The notes under the pieces were generated by a model. The model made no database searches, was not told the origin of the DNA, and saw nothing but the letters and a program-made list of their open reading frames with translations. Positions 17,001 through 24,781 of a stretch of DNA of 64,000 bases are shown piece by piece. The position numbers were made by a program, and so were the translations under genes. Source of the DNA: Selenomonadales bacterium (GTDB lineage: Bacteria; Bacillota; Clostridia; Christensenellales; QALW01); assembly GCA_003150515.1 (NCBI GenBank), contig QALW01000043.1, forward strand, positions 1-64,000, given 5' to 3'. The first letter of the stretch is position 1. Each line of letters opens with the position of its first letter.

Positions 17001-17249
17001 AAAAATCTTTTATCTCCCGGCGGATTTGACAGGCTGCTCTCCTTGGCGCGCGCCCGGGCGGGCGAAATAGCCGCGGATATAGCCTCGGGAAAAATTGAGG
17101 GCGCTCCCCTGGATTACGGCGAGCAGGAGAGCCCCTGCCGGTATTGCGAGCATGGGCTGCTCTGCGGCTTAAAGGAAAAGGGCGTTTTTTTAAGAAAGGC
17201 GTGCTCCGGGCTGGAATTGGAAGAAAAGCAGCCTGAAGATTCGGAATAA
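14028..17249 (+). CDS. addB: ATP-dependent helicase/nuclease subunit B (AddB)
   Basis: A 1073-aa subunit of the AddAB helicase-nuclease, which processes double-strand breaks to Chi for RecA loading. The N-terminus has a nucleotide-binding-like loop GRAKSGRT (7-14), in which Arg replaces the usual Lys. The C-terminal nuclease domain contains HEVLES, GVVDRADM and VDYKSG. Cysteines in LETQALCPYM (near 745) and CRYCEHGLLC (near 1035) match the four Fe-S cluster ligands of AddB. Start ATG after GGAGG. addA follows 22 bp downstream. It has its own promoter. Confidence 0.95.
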   Translation: MLHILLGRAKSGRTGIMARRIGRDISLGRRAVFIVPDQETFITESRLLKENGLNGLMGTEVLSFNRFCQRIIKWSAQIPGVRLDDTGRSMLLAGAVMQCREQLSVFNSSAGQPGLTERLARMLSIFKSCGLSPQDVKELSEKSSGLLKAKLQDAALVFEKYEELIQGRYADTQDYFILAGSLASQCGVLKETAVYIDGFEVFTKKMLEFIISLCKGAPEVYVSLPSAMGGADEELYALSENALRRLAACAASEGIKYEIKYVPRREQEGELAFLGENLFAYPHREYKKNVENVSLFEGKNPEEEVRRAACIIREAALSGARYRDFAVITSAPAVYTPIIDRLFGQYDIPVFADIKRPVPAQPLVRLILALLNIKEQGFKNILEYAFCPLMGFESRDSQSLARLIRETGLKPQEFFTGRAQRLQEDLRAELERLRGVFLPPVRAFEEKMRRCRRVEQFARGVMLFLEEYNLARKLQEDINRLEEMGFPSQADEARQVWELSVNLLEQLERLLGERAIDRKQFAGMLAQGFKRSEIGVLPSSVDCVLLGDISRTKTSGVRSVFIMGVNEGILPAPVSDDSLFSGRELDSMNQMGAQLEPDQSMQISQQNYDIYSAFLSPIEKLYVSYSLASSEGAGLRPSHIISRLRLIFPGLELKSGLKQENYLATPAAGLALLFSSARNGLSGELGDFLSYLKQKEDPNISLLERALSPAKRARIEPQRARELFFPRSSVSVSRLETQALCPYMHFVRYGLAPERSEDYKLNVRDAGSLLHEVLESSLAYFSGRDLKKITREEIFETAERVLAERAPEYRFGYLVSSQRARRQTKGLAVMARIAVFEAIRQLAAGSFMQVGRELVFAPGRDYPPIILPTSAGELKLHGVVDRADMMYLENERYVRIVDYKSGAAQFQAEKVADGSMLQLPLYMDAVLSAFSGARAAGAFYFHIKELEGEEKILLSGPSVNIPEVIEGMDPGALNGENGVLSLRKSKSGLTGKNLLSPGGFDRLLSLARARAGEIAADIASGKIEGAPLDYGEQESPCRYCEHGLLCGLKEKGVFLRKACSGLELEEKQPEDSE

Positions 17250-17271
17250 AAGGGAGAAAGGAGGAGAGCGC

Positions 17272-20200
17272 GTGAATTGGACTAAACCGCAGCAAAGGGC
17301 TATTGAGGCCAGAGGAAACGGGCTGCTGGTGAGCGCGGCGGCGGGAAGCGGCAAGACTACCGTTATGGTGGAGAGAATTTTATCCCTGGCTCTGGAGGGA
17401 GTCCCTTTGGACAGAATGCTGATTGTCACCTTCACCAGGGCGGCGGCCGCTTCAATGCGGGAAAAATTGAGCCGCGAATTGGAAAGGCGCATGCAGGCGG
17501 ACGCGCGCAATACCGTTCTCCGCCGGCAGAGCGAGGCGCTGCGCAGAGCGGATATTTCCACATATTCATCCTTTTTGGTGAACGTGCTCAGGCAATATTA
17601 TTATCTTCTTAACATACCTCCGGATTTTAAAATCCTGGACAGGCCCGAGCTTGCGAAAATGGAGGACGAGGCTCTGGACGAGGTGCTGGAGGGAGCGGGA
17701 GACGTGCCTCACCTTGAGGCCCTGGAACGTTTGCTTATTAAGGGCGGCAAGGATAAAAGCCTTTGCGACGCTATTTTATTAATATATGGGCATATAAGCA
17801 TATTTCCATATCCGCAGAAGCGGCTGGAGGAAATGCTTTCAGATTATGCTTCAGGCGGGGAGATTTGGCTGAACGCGCTCCGAAATGGGTTTCAGGAGCA
17901 ATTAATCTGCCTGAGGGAGGACGCCGAAGAATTAAAGCGGCTGGCTCCGTATGTGGGGGGCAAAAACAACTGCGAGCAGATTGCTCAATATGACATGCAG
18001 CTTATAGAGGCGCTTATAGAGGCGGAAAGCTTTGAGGATATGGCGGCGCTGAAGCCTGCTCCTTATATGAGTTTAAGAATCAAGGATGGTTTAAGCGGAG
18101 CTTTCCGTGCGCGGCATGACGTTATAAAAAGCGCGCTTCAGGGCATCATGGCTGACGCGGGCGAATACGCTCAATTGAAGGAATATGGCGATTTATCTTA
18201 TCTTCGCGGATGCATAGAGGCGCTTTTTGAATTGGTAAGGCGTTTTTCAGACGCGCTTTTCCGGCTTAAACTGGAGGCGGGCGGCTTTTATTTTTCGGAT
18301 ATAGACAGGCTTTCGGCTCAATTGCTGGATAATCCGCAGGCGGCTTTTGAATTGAAGAACAGATATGATTATATATTTGTGGATGAATATCAGGACAACA
18401 ATAAGCTGCAGGAGCATATCCTGTCCCGCCTGTCCAAGGAGGACAACATCTTTTATGTGGGGGATGTAAAGCAGAGCATATACCGCTTCAGAAACGCCGA
18501 TCCTTCCATATTTATAAAGCGGGAGCGCGCTTTTAAGGCGGGCGGGGGAGAAAACATATATCTTAACAATAATTTCCGCTCGTGCGGCGGAATTCTGGAT
18601 TTTGTAAATTATATATTTGAAAGAATTATGAAGCGGGAGACGCTGGGCCTGGAATATGATCAGAACGCGGCGCTGCATCCTTTGGAAAATTCCTGGCAGA
18701 CTCTTTTGGGAACGGAAAAATGCGCATGCTCCCTGGAAGCCTGCCTTCATCCGGCGATTCCGGCTGAAATGCTGCTGCTTGATTACGACGAGCAGGCCAG
18801 GCCGGACGAATTGGGCGAATATAAGAAGCAGAAGATGGAGGCCCTGGCCGTAGCCAGGCGGGTTAAGGAACTGTTAAACGAGCCTATATATGATCCCGTG
18901 ATTAAATGCTGCCGCCTGCCTCAGCTCAGGGATATAGTTATTCTGGCGCGCAGCGCCAATGAGCTGTCGGGCATATATCAGGAGGTTTTTAAATCGGAGG
19001 GCATTCCCTTGTATACTGAGCCTCAGGCGGGGCTTTTAAGCAGTCATGAGGCGGGAGTGGTTATAAGCCTGCTTTCGCTTATTGCGGGCAAAGGGGATGA
19101 CGATGCGCTTTTAGCAGTGCTGCTCAGTCCGATAGGCGGATTTAACGAGGATGAATTATCGCGGATGCGCTCCTATACTCCAAAAGGCAGCTTCGCTCAG
19201 GCTGCCGAGAGATATATAACTGCGCCTGACTGCGGGGAGGTAGGCTTAAAGCTGGAGGAATTTTATAAAAAGCTGGAAAATTGGAGCTTTTTAAGCTATG
19301 CGCTGCCCCTTGAGCAGCTTATATGGCGGATTTATGAGGAGACGGGTTATTTTTATTATGTTTCCGCCCTGCCCATGGGGCAAGTGCGAGCGGAAAATCT
19401 TCGTCAGCTTGCCCGCAGGGCGGGAGAATATATGCTTTCAAGCGGAGAATCCCTTTCGGGCTTTTTAAGCTATCTGGAATTTGGCCGCAAGCTGGGCGGA
19501 GATATAGAAGAGGGAGCCACTTTGGGCGAGAAGGACGACGTTGTCCGTTTGATGACCATACATAAAAGCAAAGGGCTGGAATTTCCCATTTGTCTGCTGG
19601 TAAGCTGCGGGCAGTCCTTTAATAAAAATGAAATGAAGCAGAATATACAATTGGACGGCGAGCTGGGCATAGGGGTAAAAATGAGGCGGCTGAATAATGA
19701 GACGGGTGTTTTTGAAGCGCGCCAGAGCCTGGCGCGCGCCGCTATAGCGGATAAAAAGGCGCGGGAGAGCAGAGCGGAGGAGGCCCGGCTGCTTTATGTA
19801 GGCATGACCAGGGCGGTAAGCCGGCTTATAATCTTTGGGACGATAACGCCCAAAAGCCAGTTTGCCGGGGGGGAATACGCCGTTTCTCATGCCGGCAGCT
19901 TTTTGGATTTTATTATGCCGGCCATTCTCAGGCATCCGGACGCGGAAGCGCTGCGCGAACGCTTTGAAGGCTTTGAGAAGGAAGAGGGCGGGGGCAGAAT
20001 TAAAATTAATATTCTGGAACCCGCTTCTTTGACGGGAGCTCAGGCCCAGTCTTCTGCCGGCCTGGCGGCCCAATCTCCAAGCGGGGATATAAGTTATCTT
20101 GAAAAGCGCTTTGAAAGAAAATATGCGCTGACTCAGGCCACCAGGCTTAGGAGCAAGCGGGGAGTTACGGAGCTTTTCAGCGAGCAGGAAAAAATATTGC

Positions 20201-20709
20201 GGCGTCCTGCGTTTATGCATGAAATTACTGCGGCCGGCATGGGCAATTTATATCATACGGCTATGGAGCGGCTGGATATAAGAGGAGACGTTTCGATTGC
20301 GGGCATAACGTCGCAGCTTGACGCCATGGCAAAGGCGGAAATTTTTTCGGCTGAGGAAAGAGCTTTAATCAAGCCTGAAAGGCTGTCCGCTTTTTTTGAG
20401 GGGGCTCTGGGGAAGCGGCTTTTAGGGGCGGAGAAGATTTATAGGGAAGAACCTTTCTGCATATGGGTGGAGCAGGAGGGGGAACGCGTTCTTGTTCAGG
20501 GCGTAATAGACTGCTATTTTGAGGAGAACGGACGGGCGGTAATAATCGATTATAAGACGGACAGCGCCCGCGGGGATTCTGAGGAAAGGGCGCAGAGGCA
20601 CAGGCCTCAGCTTGAAATGTACGCGCTTGCCGTAAAGGAAATCAGAGGCCTGGATGCGGAAGGCTGGCTTTATATGTTCTCGGATGCTTCCTTTCACAGG
20701 CTGGTATAA
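17272..20709 (+). CDS. addA: ATP-dependent helicase/nuclease subunit A (AddA)
   Basis: An 1145-aa UvrD-like superfamily 1 helicase fused to a nuclease. Walker A is AAAGSGKTT (near 22-30), motif II VDEYQD near 370, motif VI VGMTRA near 845, and the RecB-type nuclease motif IIDYKTD near 1095. Works with AddB in break repair. The start codon is GTG at 17272 with AAAGGAGG a few bases upstream. Same promoter as addB. Its end is 36 bp from a convergent membrane-protein gene, with no clear hairpin between them. Confidence 0.95.
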   Translation: MNWTKPQQRAIEARGNGLLVSAAAGSGKTTVMVERILSLALEGVPLDRMLIVTFTRAAAASMREKLSRELERRMQADARNTVLRRQSEALRRADISTYSSFLVNVLRQYYYLLNIPPDFKILDRPELAKMEDEALDEVLEGAGDVPHLEALERLLIKGGKDKSLCDAILLIYGHISIFPYPQKRLEEMLSDYASGGEIWLNALRNGFQEQLICLREDAEELKRLAPYVGGKNNCEQIAQYDMQLIEALIEAESFEDMAALKPAPYMSLRIKDGLSGAFRARHDVIKSALQGIMADAGEYAQLKEYGDLSYLRGCIEALFELVRRFSDALFRLKLEAGGFYFSDIDRLSAQLLDNPQAAFELKNRYDYIFVDEYQDNNKLQEHILSRLSKEDNIFYVGDVKQSIYRFRNADPSIFIKRERAFKAGGGENIYLNNNFRSCGGILDFVNYIFERIMKRETLGLEYDQNAALHPLENSWQTLLGTEKCACSLEACLHPAIPAEMLLLDYDEQARPDELGEYKKQKMEALAVARRVKELLNEPIYDPVIKCCRLPQLRDIVILARSANELSGIYQEVFKSEGIPLYTEPQAGLLSSHEAGVVISLLSLIAGKGDDDALLAVLLSPIGGFNEDELSRMRSYTPKGSFAQAAERYITAPDCGEVGLKLEEFYKKLENWSFLSYALPLEQLIWRIYEETGYFYYVSALPMGQVRAENLRQLARRAGEYMLSSGESLSGFLSYLEFGRKLGGDIEEGATLGEKDDVVRLMTIHKSKGLEFPICLLVSCGQSFNKNEMKQNIQLDGELGIGVKMRRLNNETGVFEARQSLARAAIADKKARESRAEEARLLYVGMTRAVSRLIIFGTITPKSQFAGGEYAVSHAGSFLDFIMPAILRHPDAEALRERFEGFEKEEGGGRIKINILEPASLTGAQAQSSAGLAAQSPSGDISYLEKRFERKYALTQATRLRSKRGVTELFSEQEKILRRPAFMHEITAAGMGNLYHTAMERLDIRGDVSIAGITSQLDAMAKAEIFSAEERALIKPERLSAFFEGALGKRLLGAEKIYREEPFCIWVEQEGERVLVQGVIDCYFEENGRAVIIDYKTDSARGDSEERAQRHRPQLEMYALAVKEIRGLDAEGWLYMFSDASFHRLV

Positions 20710-20745
20710 TAAATCATGTTATAATACAGTTATTGGAAGGCCCGG

Positions 20746-21243
20746 CTATATCAAGACGCTGGAAAAGGCCAGGAATACGCAGCCTGTGGACGCGTTGCCC
20801 AGAAATACTGCCCAGAATAAATCGGACGCTCTCATTTTAAGCATTATTCCTACCGCCGCGCCTGTAAAGGCTCCCATGCCGGGAAGAGGAAGGGTAACGA
20901 GCAGAAATACCGACCACAGGCATAAAAGCCGCCTCTTGAAGCCGCCGCTGTCTGAAAGCTTGTTTTCCAGCTTGCGGCGGTGCGGAGCGATTTTTGTTTT
21001 CATTTGCTTCAGAGCTTTTTGAGCCGGCCGTCTTTTTTTCAGCCAGTTATAGCAGGGTTCAAGCAATATAATAAGGGCGTATGAGCTCAGGGCGCAGCCC
21101 AGGAGGCCGGCGACGCCTATTGTAAATTTGGGCATGCCGAGATATAATCCGTATATTACCGCGCCTTTGAATTCAATTACCGGCAGCGCGGCCAAGGCGG
21201 CTACTGTGAGCTCGTTTAAAAAAGCAAGGAGAAATTCTGTCAT
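20746..21243 (-). CDS. Small multidrug-export-like membrane protein (Sm_multidrug_ex family)
   Basis: 165 aa with about four membrane segments (8-28, 38-60, 108-130, 143-163) around a basic loop (RRPAQKALKQMKTK). ELPVIEFKGAV-type motif and the two Gly/Ala-rich halves match the Sm_multidrug_ex family, often annotated as exporters but without proven substrates. Start ATG after AAGGAAG. A perfect 14-bp palindrome (21261-21274) lies upstream. Confidence 0.75.
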   Translation of the reverse strand: MTEFLLAFLNELTVAALAALPVIEFKGAVIYGLYLGMPKFTIGVAGLLGCALSSYALIILLEPCYNWLKKRRPAQKALKQMKTKIAPHRRKLENKLSDSGGFKRRLLCLWSVFLLVTLPLPGMGAFTGAAVGIMLKMRASDLFWAVFLGNASTGCVFLAFSSVLI

Positions 21244-21260
21244 GCGGTTGCTTCCTTTTT

Positions 21261-21274
21261 CCGGGACGTCCCGG
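21261..21274. promoter_or_regulatory. Palindrome between divergent genes
   Basis: CCGGGACGTCCCGG is a perfect 14-bp palindrome just upstream of the exporter-like gene and 56 bases from the PP-loop gene. It could be an operator; no regulator is known. Confidence 0.35.
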
Positions 21275-21329
21275 CTTGTTTATATAAATATTTATTCACT
21301 TGTCCTGCAAAAAAGAATGGAGAAGATTT

Positions 21330-22085
21330 ATGCAGCTTAAAAAAGAGATTAAAATAATGCTGGGATGCTTAAGGCGCGCGGATGAGGATTTTAAGCTTAT
21401 AGAGGATGGGGATAAAATAGCCGTGGGGATTTCGGGAGGCAAGGACAGCCTGGCTATGCTATATGCCCTTCAGCTATACAGGCGTTTTTCCAAAAAGGCG
21501 TTTGAGCTGCATGGCATAACTGTTTCGCTGGGCATGCAGCCTTTTGACACGCGGGGCGTCAAAGCTTTCTGCGAAGAATTATCCGTTCCTTATACAGTAA
21601 TTGAAACGCAGATTGGACGGATAGTTTTTGATGAGCGTCAGGAGAAAAATCCCTGCGCGCTTTGCGCAAATATGCGGCGGGGCGCTCTTAACAACGGGGC
21701 GCTGGCTGCCGGCTGCAATAAAACAGCGCTGGGACATCACAGCGGAGACGTAGTGGGCACATTTTTGCTCAGCCTGCTATATGAGAGCCGGCTTAACACC
21801 TTTTCGCCCAAAACTTATCTCAGCCGGAGCGGGCTGACGGTTATAAGGCCATTGATTTATGCTGAAGAGGCCAATTTAAGGCATGCGGCGCAGGGCCTTG
21901 AACTGCCGGTCGTTGCTTCGCCCTGCCCTGCCTGCGGGCAGACTAAGCGCGCGCAGATGGAAACGCTGCTTAAGAGTCTGAATCAATATGCTCCGGGAGC
22001 CAAGGGCAGGATAATGCAGGCTATATCCAATACGGAGCAATATGGACTGTGGAATAATATTGATGAAGGCAGGGAGAAGAAATGA
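21330..22085 (+). CDS. TtcA-like PP-loop ATPase, probable tRNA 2-thiolation enzyme
   Basis: 251 aa. The ATP-pyrophosphatase loop SGGKDS is at residues 35-40. Two CxxC pairs, C109/C112 (NPCALC) and C199/C202 (SPCPAC), can bind a 4Fe-4S cluster, and LGHHSGDVVGTFL is the TtcA/TtuA-type motif. Such proteins thiolate cytidine or uridine in tRNA. The ATG at 21330 with GGAG seven bases upstream is chosen over an in-frame ATG at 21300. It overlaps the next gene by 4 bases (ATGA). Confidence 0.82.
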   Translation: MQLKKEIKIMLGCLRRADEDFKLIEDGDKIAVGISGGKDSLAMLYALQLYRRFSKKAFELHGITVSLGMQPFDTRGVKAFCEELSVPYTVIETQIGRIVFDERQEKNPCALCANMRRGALNNGALAAGCNKTALGHHSGDVVGTFLLSLLYESRLNTFSPKTYLSRSGLTVIRPLIYAEEANLRHAAQGLELPVVASPCPACGQTKRAQMETLLKSLNQYAPGAKGRIMQAISNTEQYGLWNNIDEGREKK

Positions 22086-22816
22086 CTAAATATATAACGG
22101 CCGCCGTGCTGTTTGTGATTCTGTTAACTTTCAGCGCCGCAGGCTTGGCCGTGAGCGTTATTAATCCCGGGTTTGAATTAAGCGGCGACGGCCTGGAGGG
22201 CTGGAATTCAGAAGCGGCTATAAGGGAGAAATATATAGCGGGGGTAATTGACGAATCATATGATTCGTCAGGGATGTGCGCGACGTTAAAAAATCTTGAA
22301 GCCAATCACAGTTATCTTGTGCAGCGAATAACGGGCGGAAAATCAGGAGATTGTTACCTTATTACGGTTATGGCAAAAGTTCCGGACGCAATATCTGCTC
22401 CCGGCGCCGGCATTACTGCGCAGAAAGCGGGCGCGGAGGCTAATTCGTTCAGCGGAGTTTCGTCCAGGAGGCTGACGAGGGGCGGCGATTGGGAAGAACT
22501 GTCTTTATATGTCGTGCTGACAGGGGGAGCGACGCAGTTTGATTTATATCTTGAGTTGGGTTCGGTAACAGAATATTCAGAAGGCGAGGTATATTTTGAC
22601 TGTGTTAAGATAGAGCGGTTGGAAGAACTGCCTGAAGGCGCGGAGGCGGCGGTTATAAATGGCGGCGGAGGACTGAGCGCCGACGCATATATAATTATAG
22701 GAGTAATTTTATGTGTTTTATTGGCTGCTTTTATTGCTTTCAGAAGAGGCGCCGTGAGAAAACGGGCGGTTGTAAAGGAAGCCGAGCCTGAGGAAAACGA
22801 TTCGGACGAGATATAA
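22082..22816 (+). CDS. Cell-surface protein with CBM-like domain and C-terminal anchor
   Basis: 244 aa: signal peptide (about 1-24), an extracellular jelly-roll-like region with NPGFELSGDGLEGW (start of a CBM4/9-like fold) and DFDLYLELGS-like strands, then a membrane segment (about 202-222) and an acidic cytoplasmic tail. Probably binds polysaccharide or cell-wall glycan. It overlaps the TtcA-like gene by 4 bases, so it is co-translated with it, although a functional link is not obvious. Confidence 0.55.
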   Translation: MTKYITAAVLFVILLTFSAAGLAVSVINPGFELSGDGLEGWNSEAAIREKYIAGVIDESYDSSGMCATLKNLEANHSYLVQRITGGKSGDCYLITVMAKVPDAISAPGAGITAQKAGAEANSFSGVSSRRLTRGGDWEELSLYVVLTGGATQFDLYLELGSVTEYSEGEVYFDCVKIERLEELPEGAEAAVINGGGGLSADAYIIIGVILCVLLAAFIAFRRGAVRKRAVVKEAEPEENDSDEI

Positions 22817-22933
22817 ACGCTGCGGATTTCGGGCAGGACGGGTGGGATGCATATAAAGAGAATGGGCGTTAAGTAAAATGAAGGATTATACTATGTCTCT
22901 CAATGGGGGCCGCTGGAAGGAGAAAAACAGCAG

Positions 22934-23017
22934 CTGCCCATTCGGCCGGCGAAGCCGGCCTCCTTTTGCCCCCCTCTTAGCCGCGCTTATGCGCGGCTAA
23001 GAGGGGGGCTTGGGCGG
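22934..23017. repeat. Two-arm palindromic element
   Basis: Outer stem 22934-22940 with 23011-23017 (7 bp, one G-T), enclosing 22944-22950/22954-22960 (7 bp, loop GAA) and 22968-22986/22991-23009 (19 bp, loop TTAT). A three-way junction version of the elements seen elsewhere, 3' of the gene at 22082. Confidence 0.75.
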
Positions 23018-23158
23018 GAGTCCTGCCCATGCAGATTTATAAAAAGAGGCCACGGGGCGCCCCGCCCTCAATGTGGGCGCGCGTTGCTCTTTCACTCGGA
23101 CCAATTTTATCATTTTCCTTTGTTTATATTTGCTTTCCGGCTTTTTATTCCGCGCCTT

Positions 23159-23190
23159 GTCCTGCCCGCCGCATTAGCGGCGGGCAGGAC
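23159..23190. repeat. Perfect 14-bp hairpin
   Basis: 23159-23172 pairs with 23177-23190, loop ATTA. It shares TCCTGCCC with 23020-23027 in the preceding element. Confidence 0.7.
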
Positions 23191-23281
23191 GATATAATCC
23201 CCGCCCGCGCCCCGGTTGGGCGGTCTCCCGATCGTTTGCATAAATCCCGGCAAAATATTAGCGGTTACAGCCCGATTCCGT

Positions 23282-23310
23282 TTGACACCAGGCTTTTAAA
23301 ATGATAGAAT
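23282..23310 (+). promoter_or_regulatory. Promoter of the 2-oxoacid dehydrogenase operon
   Basis: TTGACA (23282-23287), 17-bp spacer, TAGAAT (23305-23310). Expected transcript start near 23317, giving a leader of about 100 nt. Confidence 0.75.
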
Positions 23311-23326
23311 TATAAAAGATTATGTT

Positions 23327-23358
23327 TGTTAGCTACATAAATATGTTCAAAACTAACA
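23327..23358 (+). promoter_or_regulatory. Hairpin in the operon leader
   Basis: TGTTAG (23327-23332) pairs with CTAACA (23353-23358); ACATA/TATGT pairs inside. A second small hairpin TCCCC-GAGA-GGGGA is at 23383-23396, just before the ribosome-binding site GGGAGG (23401-23406). Possible regulatory leader. Confidence 0.4.
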
Positions 23359-23417
23359 TCATGCCTAGTATTAATTAAAATTTCCCCGAGAGGGGATTAT
23401 GGGAGGTTATCTGTTTT

Positions 23418-24767
23418 ATGGCAACACCAGTAATTATGCCCCGTCAGGGACAGTCGGTGGAAAGCTGCATTATTACCAAATGGAATAAGCAGGTAGGGGA
23501 TAAGGTGGCTGTGGGCGACCTTTTATTCACATATGAGACCGACAAAGCTACCTTTGACGAAGAATCGCAGGTGGAGGGAATTCTGCTTGCCATTCTGCAT
23601 GAAGAGGGGGATGATGTCCCCTGTTTGGAAAACGTATGCGTTATAGGCGCTGAGGGAGAGGATGTCAGCCAGTTTGCTGTTCAGGCTGAGGCGGCTCCCG
23701 TTCAGGCTGAAAGCGCCGCGCCCGCTCAGGCCGCGGCTGCGCCTGCGGTAAGTCAGAGCCAGGCAAACGAAGCCCAGGTGGCCGCCAAGGCCGCCGAGGG
23801 AGAAATCAAGATTTCTCCTAGAGCGCGCGCGTATGCCGAGAAAACAGGCGTCGATTATCGTTATGCCGTTCCTTCGGGGGCCGAAGGCCGCATAATAGAG
23901 AGAGATATAGTAGCGCTCCGCGAGCAGGGAGTTATGGTTACTTCCGCCGCTTCGGGAGAATATCTTGCGGGCGGCAGCCGCATAGAGGGCACAGGCATAG
24001 GCGGCCGGGTTTCTGTTCAGGATCTTTCTGCTCCTGCGGCGTCCGTTCCGGCTGCCCAATCTGTCCAAGGGCCTGATTTTGAAGACGTTAAGCTGCCTAA
24101 TATCCGCAAGGTAATTGCCCGCAGCATGACCGCTTCCTTAACGGGCATGGCTCAGCTTACTCTTAATACATCCTTTGACGCGACTGAGCTTATGGCCTAC
24201 CGCAAGAAGGTCAAGGAAAACGGCGAAAAGCTGGGCTTGGCAAATATTACCCTTAACGATATGGTGCTTTACGCAGTTTCGCGCACCCTGCTTAATCATA
24301 AAGACCTTAACGCTCATCTTCTGGATGATAAAATGCGCTATTTCAAGAACGTGCATCTGGGTATGGCCGTGGATACTGAGCGCGGACTGATGGTGCCCAC
24401 TATCTTCAACGCTAACAGGCTGTCCTTAAACGATATAGCCGCCGAGGCGAAAAAATGCGCCGCCGATTGTCAGAAGGGCTCTATAAGCCCTGATAAGCTT
24501 TCGGGAGCCAGCTTTACCGTTTCCAATCTGGGCTCTTTGGGAATCGAAAGCTTTACGCCTGTTATAAATCCCCCCCAGACGGGAATTTTGGGCGTAGACA
24601 ATATAATTACCCGCGTTAAAGAGGTGAACGGCCAGATTAAGACTTATCCCGCTATGGGATTGTCCCTGACCTTTGACCACCGCGCGCTGGACGGAGCTCC
24701 CGCGGCTAAATTCTTAAAGGAACTGGCCGCCAATCTGGAGAATTTCTCCGCGCTGCTGGCTAAATAA
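23418..24767 (+). CDS. Dihydrolipoamide acyltransferase (E2) of a 2-oxoacid dehydrogenase complex
   Basis: 449 aa. Lipoyl domain 1-76 with lipoylated Lys43 in ETDKATFD; an Ala/Gln-rich linker (about 85-125); peripheral E3-binding domain about 131-168 (KISPRARAYAEKTGVDYRY); C-terminal acyltransferase with HxxxD (DHRALDG near 424). Transfers the acyl group from lipoate to CoA. The Ala-rich linker is normal for E2. First gene of the E2-E3-E1 operon. Whether the complex oxidises pyruvate, acetoin or branched-chain oxoacids is not decided by the sequence. Confidence 0.9.
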   Translation: MATPVIMPRQGQSVESCIITKWNKQVGDKVAVGDLLFTYETDKATFDEESQVEGILLAILHEEGDDVPCLENVCVIGAEGEDVSQFAVQAEAAPVQAESAAPAQAAAAPAVSQSQANEAQVAAKAAEGEIKISPRARAYAEKTGVDYRYAVPSGAEGRIIERDIVALREQGVMVTSAASGEYLAGGSRIEGTGIGGRVSVQDLSAPAASVPAAQSVQGPDFEDVKLPNIRKVIARSMTASLTGMAQLTLNTSFDATELMAYRKKVKENGEKLGLANITLNDMVLYAVSRTLLNHKDLNAHLLDDKMRYFKNVHLGMAVDTERGLMVPTIFNANRLSLNDIAAEAKKCAADCQKGSISPDKLSGASFTVSNLGSLGIESFTPVINPPQTGILGVDNIITRVKEVNGQIKTYPAMGLSLTFDHRALDGAPAAKFLKELAANLENFSALLAK

Positions 24768-24781
24768 GGGAGGAAGCAAAA

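Larger units (their letters stand above)
22817..23417. other. Intergenic region before the 2-oxoacid dehydrogenase operon
   Basis: 601 bp. Positions 22934-23017 hold a two-arm palindrome and 23159-23190 a 14-bp hairpin. The promoter is at 23282-23310 and the leader has a hairpin at 23327-23358. In between, 23020-23150 repeats GGGC/GCCC-type sequence but shows no gene. Confidence 0.6.

Noticed and set aside
23020..23150. GGGC/GCCC-rich stretch as a gene
   Set aside because: The short open frame at 23029-23304 has no ribosome-binding site and crosses the promoter.
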